A stretch of DNA of 64,000 nucleotides from contig NZ_JQEC01000034.1 in NCBI RefSeq assembly GCF_000764185.1, positions 25,026-89,025 on the forward strand, in the 5' to 3' direction. The position numbers were made by a program, and so were the translations under genes. The DNA comes from Colwellia psychrerythraea. Its GTDB lineage: Bacteria; Pseudomonadota; Gammaproteobacteria; Enterobacterales; Alteromonadaceae. The notes beneath the pieces were generated by a model. The model was not told where the DNA came from and ran no database searches. It worked only from the letters and a program-made list of their open reading frames with translations. Of this stretch, positions 31,064 to 39,642 are shown piece by piece; the stretch's first letter is position 1; each line of letters opens with the position of its first letter.

Positions 31064-33565
31064 GTGTCTATAACTCTTGATATAAAATATGCAGCTAGAC
31101 TGCTCCATAAAAAACCAGTTTTTACTGCCCTTACCATTTTTATTGTTGCCATTGGTTTGGGACTAACTCTTTACACCTATTCATTATTGAGTAACTTGGT
31201 GTTTAAGCCTTTATTATTGAATAAAGATACACCGATAATTTCCATCGAAGCTGAATTTAATCAAAGTCATTTGTTTAGAATTGGTATTGATCCTCATGAT
31301 CTATTAACCATAAGAAATGAGATGGATTCAATTGATGAACTCGGTGTTTATCAGGAAAGAACATCACTCATTGGCAATACACAGAATAACTCAGTGACTC
31401 GTAAATATAATTCGGTAAATATTGAATGGAATGTATTCGACTTTGCCGGTGTGAAACCTATTATGGGACGAGGCCTAAAAGCTGAAGATCATTTTGAAGG
31501 TGCTGAACCCGTGATTGTTTTGGGCTATGATATTTGGCAACATTACTTTATGGCAGAAGAGGATATTGTTGGTTCTGTTGTCTTAGCTGACGCCATACCG
31601 ACACGTGTCGTAGGCATCATGCCACAAGGTTTTGCTTTTCCAATGACTGCGCAAGCCTGGTTACCGATAAAGCAAGAATTGTTATCACCCACCGATTGGT
31701 CGCGTGATGGATTATTTGCTTACGCAAGATTGAAAAAAGAAGTGCCATTTGAGGTGTTTCAACAAGAGTTAGCATTACTCAATAAAAAAGTAGTCAAAAG
31801 TTTACCTGATAATGTGCGCTGGCGTATGGATGACTTCGAGGGCTACTTAAGAGCGGTTCCTTATAAAAAAGCCAATATTACTCAGTTTTATTCTATTTTT
31901 ATCACCATGGCGGTAGTGGTGTTGCTTATTTTATTACTCGCTTGTATTAATGTTGGTAATTTATTATTGGCGCGAGTGAATGAAAGGTTTAAAGAAGTTG
32001 CCATACGTGTCGCTTTGGGTGTACCGCGTAATCGATTGATATTACAAATGTTGCTTGAGAGTATTTTTATCTGCACAGTTGGCGGTTTCTTGTCCGTACT
32101 CATTGCAGGTTGGGGCTTAGAGTTAAGTAATACCGTTTTTGAACAAATGTATATGGCTACTGAGCAGAAACCGTTTTGGTGGCAGGTGAGCTTAGACGCA
32201 GATGCTATTCTTTTATTGATTGCTTCTGTTATAGCGATGATTGCTATTACTGGGTTTATTCCAGCATGGCGGGCATTATCAGGTGATTTTAATGCGGTAT
32301 TGAGAGATGGCACTCGTGGCTCGCAGGGTAAAAAAGCTGCTCGAGCTAGCCAAATTTTGGTAATCAGTGAAATATTATTATCGTGTGTGGTTCTTGTTAT
32401 CGCCACCATTTTGTTATCGACCAGTTATTCTGCAGGGCAAGCTGACTACGGTGTTGATACCAACAACAGAATCACCGCAACAATAGAGTTGCCTGTAGTT
32501 GATTATCCCATTCGAGAAGAGGGAGAGTTTGAATTAGCAGATACCCTTAAAAGAACCGCATTTTATTATCAATTAAAAGATAGCTTAGAGCAGATGCCAA
32601 ATATTGAGGGTGTGGCTTTTATGAGCCAATTACCTGGTACTGGTGCAGGGGCTAGTTACTTTGAAATCGAAGGGCGCGTTGCTGCAGTTTATAACGAAAA
32701 CCCTTATTCCAATAATGAAGTGGTTTCTCGCGATGCTTGGCAAGCCATAGGTATGAGAGTTATTCAGGGGCGAGACTTCAGCCTTGATGATATCAGCGCA
32801 GAAGTTGATACCATTATCATAAATGAATCAATATCTAATGACTTCTTTCCTGATGGTGACGCCATTGGCCAACGTGTTCGTCGTGCTTTTAGAAATCCTG
32901 ATCCAGATAGAGAGGGCGGTTGGCAGACTATCGTTGGGGTTGTTTCTGATACCTATCATGGTTCAGCAATGCGTACTTCCAGTGAGCAATATAGCTCTTA
33001 CTTTATGTTAGATCATATTGGTTATAGCAGCATTGATGTAGCGATTCACTATAATGGCTCACAAGCTGAGGCTGAAAAATCATTACAACACGCGATTAAT
33101 CAAGTGAACAATAATGCTACCGTATATAACATTCAAAGTTATGATGAATTAATCTCACAGCCGATGATTTTAGTGTCAGCCATTTCAAAAGTGTTTTTAT
33201 TATGTGGTGTTATTGCGGTATTTTTAGCCGCTAGTGGCATTTATGCTGTGGCAGCTAATAGTATTAGTCAGCGTACCCAAGAAATTGGTGTACGCAGAGC
33301 ACTGGGTGCTAGCGATAGTAAAGTCATGCAATTATTTATGAAAAAGGCACTTTGGCAATTAATTATTGGCTTGAGTATCGGCATTACTTTATCACTTTGG
33401 GTGGTCAATCAAATGACAGATACCATGGTGATAAACCAAGCAAGTTATCTTGTAGGTTTAATTGCGATACCTTTGTTAATCATCATTATAGTGCTTGTTG
33501 CTACCTATGTGCCGACCCGAAAAGTGGTATTAATGGAGCCAAGTGATGCTCTGCATCATGATTAG
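31064..33565 (+). CDS. FtsX/MacB-like ABC exporter permease
   Basis: The 833-residue permease starts at a GTG with a GAGGA site. It has two repeats of the MacB periplasmic-core plus FtsX layout: a first membrane helix (FTALTIFIVAIGLGLTLYTY), a large periplasmic domain (about 50-270), three helices (VVVLLILLLACINVGNLLLAR), then a second periplasmic domain (about 430-690) and a final block (FLAASGIYAVAANSISQRTQEIGVRRALGAS). Permeases of this double size are known from macrolide/peptide-exporter-like systems. The RTQEIGVRRALGA motif is the coupling region to the ATPase. No substrate can be inferred. Confidence 0.88.
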   Translation: MSITLDIKYAARLLHKKPVFTALTIFIVAIGLGLTLYTYSLLSNLVFKPLLLNKDTPIISIEAEFNQSHLFRIGIDPHDLLTIRNEMDSIDELGVYQERTSLIGNTQNNSVTRKYNSVNIEWNVFDFAGVKPIMGRGLKAEDHFEGAEPVIVLGYDIWQHYFMAEEDIVGSVVLADAIPTRVVGIMPQGFAFPMTAQAWLPIKQELLSPTDWSRDGLFAYARLKKEVPFEVFQQELALLNKKVVKSLPDNVRWRMDDFEGYLRAVPYKKANITQFYSIFITMAVVVLLILLLACINVGNLLLARVNERFKEVAIRVALGVPRNRLILQMLLESIFICTVGGFLSVLIAGWGLELSNTVFEQMYMATEQKPFWWQVSLDADAILLLIASVIAMIAITGFIPAWRALSGDFNAVLRDGTRGSQGKKAARASQILVISEILLSCVVLVIATILLSTSYSAGQADYGVDTNNRITATIELPVVDYPIREEGEFELADTLKRTAFYYQLKDSLEQMPNIEGVAFMSQLPGTGAGASYFEIEGRVAAVYNENPYSNNEVVSRDAWQAIGMRVIQGRDFSLDDISAEVDTIIINESISNDFFPDGDAIGQRVRRAFRNPDPDREGGWQTIVGVVSDTYHGSAMRTSSEQYSSYFMLDHIGYSSIDVAIHYNGSQAEAEKSLQHAINQVNNNATVYNIQSYDELISQPMILVSAISKVFLLCGVIAVFLAASGIYAVAANSISQRTQEIGVRRALGASDSKVMQLFMKKALWQLIIGLSIGITLSLWVVNQMTDTMVINQASYLVGLIAIPLLIIIIVLVATYVPTRKVVLMEPSDALHHD

Positions 33566-33616
33566 CTAACCCTAGTTAACATTGAGTTAGAGTTAACTAA
33601 AACTCATTTTTAGCAG

Positions 33617-33653
33617 AATAGCAGGTAATACTTTGATAATATTACCTGCTATT
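33617..33653 (+). terminator. Hairpin between exporter permease and regulator gene
   Basis: A perfect 14-bp stem (AATAGCAGGTAATA and its complement) closes a nine-base loop, 51 bases after the permease stop. The T-run is weak (ATTTGAG). It may be a partial terminator or a processing site that lowers expression of the downstream regulator pair. Confidence 0.55.
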
Positions 33654-33678
33654 TGAGCCTTTACCTCACGCGACTGAA

Positions 33679-35112
33679 ATGGATAACATGACCTCAGCTA
33701 TTGCTTCACCTACTCTTTCAAGTAAATCTTCACCTTCAATTCTGATTGCTGATGATGATCCGCGTATTCTCACCACGTTAAAGCTGTTATTAAAGTCACA
33801 AAATTACCAAGTAGTCGCGGTTAGTTCACCGGCTGAATTGTTAACTGTATTGGCAAGACGTAGCTTTTGTGTGGCATTAATTGATTTAAATTATCAAGAT
33901 GATACCACCTCGGGCAAAGAAGGCTTGGCACTAGTCGCGAAAATACGAGAGCTTGATGAATACATGCCTATTGTGGTTATGACAGGTTACAGCAGTGTTG
34001 ATATTGCTGTGGAAGCGATGAAGCAAGGTGCCGCAGATTTTGTGCAAAAACCGTGGAAAAATGAGCGACTATTAAATATTTTACAGGCTCAAGTACATAT
34101 TCAGGCAATGGCTAAAAAAGGCCAGAAACTCACCCAAGAAAATGCCTTGCTCAAAGCACAAAATAGCCATGATAGCGAAAATATTGTCGCAGAATCGATC
34201 GTTATGCAACAACTGCTGGCGCAATTAGCAAAGCTAGCAAAGAGTGATATGAACATTTTATTTACGGGTGAAAATGGGACCGGTAAAAGTATGTTTGCTG
34301 GCTACCTACACCAATGCTCGCAGCGTCATCAACAGAGTTTAATTTCAGTGAATATGGGAGCTATAACCGATAATCTTTTTGAAAGTGAGATGTTTGGTCA
34401 TGTTAAAGGTGCTTTCACTGATGCCAAAGAAACTCGTATCGGACGTTTTGAATTGGCAGAGGGCGGCACCATTTTCCTTGATGAGATAGCCAATATACCC
34501 TTGTCCCAACAGGCAAAGCTACTTAGGGTTTTGGAAGAAAAGCAATTTGAGAAAGTGGGTAGCGCTAAAACCCAGCAAGTAGACGTGCGCTTAGTTTCAG
34601 CTACCAATGCTTCATTAGCGGAACTGATCAGCCAAGGAAAATTTAGGCAAGATTTACTTTATCGCATAAATACTATTGAAATTCATATTCCAGCACTACG
34701 AGATCGTGTTGCCGATATACTGCCTTTAGCTGAGTATTTCTTAATACAGTTTGCCAGTAAGTATGGCTTGGCAAGTCCGCAACTTTGCCCACAGGCCTCA
34801 ACTGTTTTGCAGAATTATCAGTGGCCGGGTAATATTCGAGAATTAAGCCATATGATGGAGCGGGCCATTTTTCTCAGTCAGGAGCAAGTAATTACCGCTG
34901 CAGACCTTGGTCTTACACCAGAAGTAACAGTTGATGGCACTAGTTTTGTTAATAATGGTATTGATAGTGACACCGATACCTTAGAGAAAATAGAAAGGCA
35001 AATTATAGTTGATAGATTGGCACGCTTTGATAATAACGGTCATGAGACCGCAGAATCTTTAGGTTTAAGCCGCAGTTCTTATTATCGACGTTTAGAAAAA
35101 CATAAACTGTAA
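33679..35112 (+). CDS. NtrC-family sigma-54-dependent response regulator
   Basis: The 477-residue regulator has three domains: a receiver (residues about 20-140; phosphoacceptor in VALIDLNYQD, conserved lysine in VQKPWK), a sigma-54 AAA+ domain (about 165-400; Walker A GENGTGKS, Walker B GGTIFLDEIAN, arginine-finger region) and a Fis-type helix-turn-helix at the end (HETAESLGLSRSSYYRRLEK). The sigma-54 contact loop reads GAFTDA rather than GAFTGA, a variant seen in related regulators. The kinase gene follows. The sigma-54 promoter and paired palindromes at 28824-28950 make it the likely activator of the exporter operon in front of it. Confidence 0.92.
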   Translation: MDNMTSAIASPTLSSKSSPSILIADDDPRILTTLKLLLKSQNYQVVAVSSPAELLTVLARRSFCVALIDLNYQDDTTSGKEGLALVAKIRELDEYMPIVVMTGYSSVDIAVEAMKQGAADFVQKPWKNERLLNILQAQVHIQAMAKKGQKLTQENALLKAQNSHDSENIVAESIVMQQLLAQLAKLAKSDMNILFTGENGTGKSMFAGYLHQCSQRHQQSLISVNMGAITDNLFESEMFGHVKGAFTDAKETRIGRFELAEGGTIFLDEIANIPLSQQAKLLRVLEEKQFEKVGSAKTQQVDVRLVSATNASLAELISQGKFRQDLLYRINTIEIHIPALRDRVADILPLAEYFLIQFASKYGLASPQLCPQASTVLQNYQWPGNIRELSHMMERAIFLSQEQVITAADLGLTPEVTVDGTSFVNNGIDSDTDTLEKIERQIIVDRLARFDNNGHETAESLGLSRSSYYRRLEKHKL

Positions 35113-35194
35113 ACAAGGACATTTCGGATCATTATTATGCTGATAACTAATGCGGGAATACGTAAGGTGAAGAGAGCTAAGTTGCTGGGCACTT

Positions 35195-36631
35195 ATGATG
35201 AATTTTAATAAAATGCCAAGTAAAATGTCATTCGAAAACCAATTGTTACGTATCGCTTTATTTGTTGGTCTATTACCAACAACGTTTTTATTTTATGCTT
35301 TGTATAGCCATGAATTATCGATATTTTTAAAAATCATATTGATGTTCTTACTCTTGGTCGCTGTCATCCATGGTGCATTTTTAATTCGCCAAAAAGTAGT
35401 CTCTCAATTAAGAACTTCGACTAACTTAATCACAGCTATGCAAGCGGGTGATCACTCTATCAGAGCAAACCACTTTGAAGGTGAGGGGGCATTAAAAGAA
35501 TTCAATATTGTCTTTAATGATTTATCTACATCGCTAGCGACACAAGAATTGGTTAGTAAAGAACAACAAGTTTTATTAGATATAGTGATTAAACAAATAG
35601 ATGTCGCTATAGTCGCGGTGAATAAAAGCAGTAAGATTATTTTGATGAACCCTGCGGCTGAAAAACTATTCTCCTGTCGGTTTGATGAAGTTGCTGGTTG
35701 GCCGATTAGCACCTTAGGTTTACAAGATGTTTTAACGCATGAGAGCCGTCAAGTTATTGAGTTTGAAATAGAAAATCATAAGAAAAAAGTGTTTATTCAC
35801 ACCGATGAATATTTTGAGCAGGGTAATAGACACAAATTGATCTTCATAACCGATATTCAAAAATTATTACATGAAGAAGAGCGGCAAGCTTGGCAGAAGT
35901 TATTACGGGTACTGAGTCACGAAATAAATAACTCTTTAACGCCTATTGCTTCGTTAAGCGATACTCTTATTCGTTTGATAGTAAATCATAAAAAAACCTT
36001 AACCGAGCAAGTAGCATTAGTTCAAGCAGTAACAAAGCAAAGCAGCTCAGCAAACAATACCTTTGTAAATAACACCTCTATAAACAACACCGAGCTGTTT
36101 GACGATTTAGAGGAAGGTTTAGCGGTTATCGCTGAGCGAGCGCAATCACTTAATGAGTTCCTCTTACGCTATCAGGAGTTTAGTTGCCTACCTAAACCTG
36201 AAAAAACTCTTTTTAAATTAGCTGATTTGTTAAAATCGATGTTGTTACTGTTTGATGATTTTAATATTCGCCTTTCAGGTCAATCCTTGATTATTTACGG
36301 TGATGAAAAACAACTACAACAAGTGCTGGTTAACTTAATAAAAAATGCTCAACAAGCCATGTTGAATAACAAAAAGGGCATTATTAATATTGATTGGCAG
36401 CAAAAAGATGGCATGGTAGAAATTAATATCAGCGATCAAGGTACAGGTATCAATAACAGCGATAATATTTTTGTGCCTTTTTATACCACTAAAACTGATG
36501 GCTGTGGCATAGGTTTGGTGTTTAGCCGGCAAATTATAGTGAACCATGGTGGCAACTTAACTTTAAGTAACAGAGATGATTGCCAAGGTGCAGTGGCCAG
36601 CATTATTTTACCCATGCATGACAATATTTAA
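35195..36631 (+). CDS. NtrB/NtrY-like sensor histidine kinase
   Basis: This 478-residue inner-membrane kinase has two close helices at about residues 17-60 with almost no periplasmic loop, so it probably senses within the membrane or the cytoplasm. A HAMP-like linker and a PAS domain (IVAVNKSSKIILMNPAAEKL) follow, then the H box VLSHEINNSLTPIASLSD, the N box NLIKNAQQAM and the G boxes DQGTGI and GCGIGLVFSR. The H and N boxes are of the NtrY type, matching an NtrC-type partner encoded 82 bases upstream. It lies downstream of an exporter and may report on its substrate or envelope stress. The kinase is the last gene of the locus. Confidence 0.88.
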   Translation: MMNFNKMPSKMSFENQLLRIALFVGLLPTTFLFYALYSHELSIFLKIILMFLLLVAVIHGAFLIRQKVVSQLRTSTNLITAMQAGDHSIRANHFEGEGALKEFNIVFNDLSTSLATQELVSKEQQVLLDIVIKQIDVAIVAVNKSSKIILMNPAAEKLFSCRFDEVAGWPISTLGLQDVLTHESRQVIEFEIENHKKKVFIHTDEYFEQGNRHKLIFITDIQKLLHEEERQAWQKLLRVLSHEINNSLTPIASLSDTLIRLIVNHKKTLTEQVALVQAVTKQSSSANNTFVNNTSINNTELFDDLEEGLAVIAERAQSLNEFLLRYQEFSCLPKPEKTLFKLADLLKSMLLLFDDFNIRLSGQSLIIYGDEKQLQQVLVNLIKNAQQAMLNNKKGIINIDWQQKDGMVEINISDQGTGINNSDNIFVPFYTTKTDGCGIGLVFSRQIIVNHGGNLTLSNRDDCQGAVASIILPMHDNI

Positions 36632-36798
36632 TGTTACTAATCAGCACAAGCAACACCCACAAGGCACTACTTTCTAATGTATTGAATTTATGAGATATTA
36701 AATTTTATCAATAATGGTTGTTGAGTGACTTTTGTTAAAAATTCACATGAATGACCATCAAATCAATGTTAAATTTTCAGATCACAATGGGAAAATTC

Positions 36799-38070
36799 AT
36801 GCTTAAAAAAACTATTCACTTATTTTTGCTAATCATTTTACTTACAGCGCAAGGCAGCTTAGCAGCGGCTTTATCTATTGGCGAAAGGTTAAAAATCAAT
36901 TCAACTTATTTAAATGAAGAACGTGAAATTCAAGTTTTATTACCAGAGAGCTACCACAGCAATAAAGAAGCTAATTATCCGGTTATTTACCTTTTGGATG
37001 GTGATTATAACTTTCACGGTGTATCAGGCATGTTGGATTTTTTATCAAATAAAGCACAATTAATTCCAGATGTTATTCTGGTGGGCATTGCCGATAAAGG
37101 TACAGATGTATATCGCCAATATATGACCCCTGCAGCATTAACAGCCCCTTTTAAGAAAGAAGATGCTGGTAAAGCCGAACTATTTTTAACGTTTTTAGAG
37201 AAAGAGCTGAAGCCTTATATCAATAATCATTACCGAGCAGCCAACAACTCAATACTATTTGGTGGCTCAATCGGTGGCTTATTTGTTTTAAACGCGCTGT
37301 TTGAATCACCTAATGCTTTTGAACACTTTGTCTCTAATAGTCCTTCAGTTTGGTTAAATGATCATGGGATTATGGCAAAAGCAAATAGTTTTGTTGGCGA
37401 AAGTGAGCATAAACCAACGTCATTATACCTATCATTAGGCGATGAAGAGAGGCAAGGGGTATACGGTGTTTTACAATTATTAGATGAAAAGCAACCCAAA
37501 AACATTGATTGGCAGTTTTCACATTACCCGGATGAAAATCACAACTCTGTAGGCTTAGTTGCACTGCGAGCTGATTTAAAAAAAATATTCAAGACATGGC
37601 ATATTTCCGATAAAAAATTAGAGAGTTCAATAACGCCTGAACAAATTCTAGCGCATTACCAAAAACTCTCTGCAAAGTTAGCTATTAACCAACCGATACC
37701 AACATCAAGTATAAAGTCTGCAATTCGTTCTTTTTATCGACAAAAAAAGGTAGGTGATATTCCGTCATTTATGGCTAAAATGAAAAAAATTCTACCCACC
37801 TCAGAACAAGCTTTTATCATGATGCAGGCTAGTTATATTGGATATTTTGATTCACCACAATCGGCATTAAAAGTGTTGTTAGAGGCTGAGAGTCGTTTTG
37901 AATATTCAGTTGAATATATAAAAAGTATTGCTGTTATCTATATGCAGTTAAATAACACTGACATGGCGATAAATTATTATACCAAGGCATTAAAATTGGC
38001 AAAGTTGTATAACGCGAATCAATGGCAAATAAATATCATAGAAGCCAAACTATTAGAGCTCAAAGCTTAA
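36799..38070 (+). CDS. Exported esterase of the Fes/IroE-like family (esterase D fold)
   Basis: From the ATG at 36799 the protein is 423 residues with a signal peptide (LKKTIHLFLLIILLTAQGSLAA). Upstream in-frame ATGs at 36751 and 36787 would put extra residues in front of it. The alpha/beta-hydrolase domain shows EREIQVLLPESYHSN, PVIYLLDGDYNFHG and the nucleophile elbow FGGSIGGLF; the His is likely in PDENHNSVG. This family includes enterobactin esterases and S-formylglutathione-hydrolase-like enzymes. The C-terminal 120 residues look helical, with a TPR-like end (VIYMQLNNTDMAINYYTKALKLA). It is probably a periplasmic esterase of unknown substrate. No iron-uptake genes are next to it. Confidence 0.78.
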   Translation: MLKKTIHLFLLIILLTAQGSLAAALSIGERLKINSTYLNEEREIQVLLPESYHSNKEANYPVIYLLDGDYNFHGVSGMLDFLSNKAQLIPDVILVGIADKGTDVYRQYMTPAALTAPFKKEDAGKAELFLTFLEKELKPYINNHYRAANNSILFGGSIGGLFVLNALFESPNAFEHFVSNSPSVWLNDHGIMAKANSFVGESEHKPTSLYLSLGDEERQGVYGVLQLLDEKQPKNIDWQFSHYPDENHNSVGLVALRADLKKIFKTWHISDKKLESSITPEQILAHYQKLSAKLAINQPIPTSSIKSAIRSFYRQKKVGDIPSFMAKMKKILPTSEQAFIMMQASYIGYFDSPQSALKVLLEAESRFEYSVEYIKSIAVIYMQLNNTDMAINYYTKALKLAKLYNANQWQINIIEAKLLELKA

Positions 38071-38161
38071 TATTAAATATATTAAATATCTGAGATGAAT
38101 TTACAGGGTAACCCATAGTTCGCTTGATTAGTGAGCTATGTTCATTTTCAAATAATTCTGC

Positions 38162-38250
38162 TAGAATGCGCCTCCTGAAAAAAGCGTGATCAATATTACG
38201 CTTCTTCTTTATTTAAAAATTTAATCTATAGCACTGGATTTACGTTCCAG
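38162..38250 (+). promoter_or_regulatory. Promoter and structured leader of trhO
   Basis: A TAGAAT box (38162-38167) could be the -10 element. Downstream comes AAGCGT-N10-ACGCTT followed by a CTTCTTT tract, which looks like a weak terminator, then a second hairpin CTGGA-N7-TCCAG (38234-38250) just before the GGAGAG ribosome site. The arrangement could allow attenuation. Confidence 0.35.
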
Positions 38251-38269
38251 CTAGTTCAATGGAGAGACC

Positions 38270-39298
38270 ATGAGTTCATCAGAAAAAAAAGCATCACCAA
38301 TTACCTCAAAGAAATCGTCAACTAATACTATTACAATTTGCGCCTTATATAAGTTCGTACGTTTAGATATGTTTAAGACATTGCGCGAGCCATTATCAAA
38401 TAAAATGGTCAGTGTAGACGTTAAAGGTACGTTATTATTAGCGGCAGAAGGTATCAATGGTACTATTGCCGGACCTCAAGCAGGTATTGATGCAGTGCTA
38501 GCTTTCCTTGGAGAACAGCCGGGTTTAGATAATATCGTTCATAAAGAGTCTTATAGCGAAGAAAACCCATTTCACCGCACTAAAGTGAAATTGAAAACAG
38601 AAATAGTTACTATGGGGGTTGAAGGTATTGACCCGAACCAAGTAGTAGGTACTTACGTAAAACCAAAAGATTGGAATGCCTTAATTTCTGATCCTGACGT
38701 CGTTTTAGTCGATACTCGCAATGATTACGAAATTGAAATTGGTACGTTTAAAAATGCTATTAATCCGAACACAGAAACATTTCGTGAATTTCCTGAATAT
38801 GTCGAAAAAAACCTAGACAAAAACAAGCACAAGAAAGTAGCTATGTATTGTACCGGTGGTATTCGCTGTGAAAAATCTACGGCATACCTTAAAGAACAAG
38901 GTTTTGAAGAGGTTTATCACCTTGAAGGTGGCATCTTAAAATACCTTGAAGAAGTACCAAGTAACGAGACTATGTGGGAAGGTGAATGTTTTGTTTTTGA
39001 TGGTCGTGTTGCGGTTAATCATGAATTAGAGCAGGGGCAATATGATCAATGTTTTGCTTGTCGTTTCCCATTAACTGAAGCGGAAAAAGAAAGTGAGCAT
39101 TACGTTAAAGGCGTAAGTTGTCATCGTTGTCATGACAAGGTTACTGAAGCACAGCGAAATCGTTATGCGGAACGTCAACGTCAAATTTCCTTAGCGGAGC
39201 AGCGTGGAGAATCACACATAGGTGGCGACATTCAAAATATTATTGAAGAACGCCGCCAAGAAAAAAATGACAAAAAGGCCAAACAAGCGAGTAAATAA
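38270..39298 (+). CDS. trhO: tRNA uridine(34) hydroxylase (YceA/TrhO, rhodanese-related)
   Basis: The 342-residue protein has an N-terminal acylphosphatase-like domain ([29 protein letters not shown]) and a rhodanese domain with the active cysteine in [15 protein letters not shown]-terminal zinc-like region follows, with CFACRFPL and CHRCHDK. TrhO makes 5-hydroxyuridine at the wobble position of certain tRNAs using molecular oxygen, a step towards 5-(carboxy)methoxyuridine. The extra 20 N-terminal residues are Ser/Lys-rich. The start has a GGAGAG site. It is a single gene with a leader containing two hairpins; a 260-bp MITE lies just downstream. Confidence 0.93.
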   Translation: MSSSEKKASPITSKKSSTNTITICALYKFVRLDMFKTLREPLSNKMVSVDVKGTLLLAAEGINGTIAGPQAGIDAVLAFLGEQPGLDNIVHKESYSEENPFHRTKVKLKTEIVTMGVEGIDPNQVVGTYVKPKDWNALISDPDVVLVDTRNDYEIEIGTFKNAINPNTETFREFPEYVEKNLDKNKHKKVAMYCTGGIRCEKSTAYLKEQGFEEVYHLEGGILKYLEEVPSNETMWEGECFVFDGRVAVNHELEQGQYDQCFACRFPLTEAEKESEHYVKGVSCHRCHDKVTEAQRNRYAERQRQISLAEQRGESHIGGDIQNIIEERRQEKNDKKAKQASK

Positions 39299-39368
39299 AG
39301 CAGACTGCTTTTGTTAATCTTCAGATAAAAACCATATCAGCTTGATGTTTATAAAGTACAAGCTGATG

Positions 39369-39628
39369 TATACCCAAGCAACCTCAAGATGCAGCTGGAA
39401 TTAGAAACGCCTTTAGGCAAGGCATTAATTGAAGAGAATGGTTATTCCCTTGTCGAAATCAATAACGATGGATAAAGCGCTTCTAAACCAGCCCTTCGGG
39501 GACGCCTGAGAAAATCACGTTCATCGTTGCGTAGTTCATTAAGGGAACAAACCATTAATAAAATACACGCCTTGATCATGAATCGTTCAGGCGTCCTGAA
39601 ACGAGCATCTTGAAGTAGCTTGGGTATA
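39369..39628. mobile_element. 260-bp MITE with 24-bp terminal inverted repeats and long internal palindrome
   Basis: The ends 39369-39392 and 39605-39628 are inverted copies with two mismatches in 24 bases (outer part TATACCCAAGC). Inside, GACGCCTGA and TCAGGCGTC form another pair, and AATGGTTATTCCCTT faces an imperfect copy (AAGGGAACAAACCATT), so much of the element can fold into one long hairpin. The outer TA could be the duplicated target (TA-TACCCAAG...CTTGGGTA-TA), as expected for IS630/Tc1-type movement. There is no coding frame. It lies between trhO and the S41 peptidase gene, 14 bases from the latter's stop. Confidence 0.75.
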
Positions 39629-39642
39629 TATCATACAAAATC

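Noticed and set aside
33679..35112. Loss of sigma-54 contact in the NtrC-type regulator because of GAFTDA.
   Set aside because: The GAFT core is kept and the D variant occurs in related regulators. The perfect sigma-54 promoter at the same locus supports function.
39369..39628. A CRISPR-like or small-RNA gene between trhO and the S41 gene.
   Set aside because: There are no spaced direct repeats. The matched inverted ends and internal palindrome fit a MITE better.
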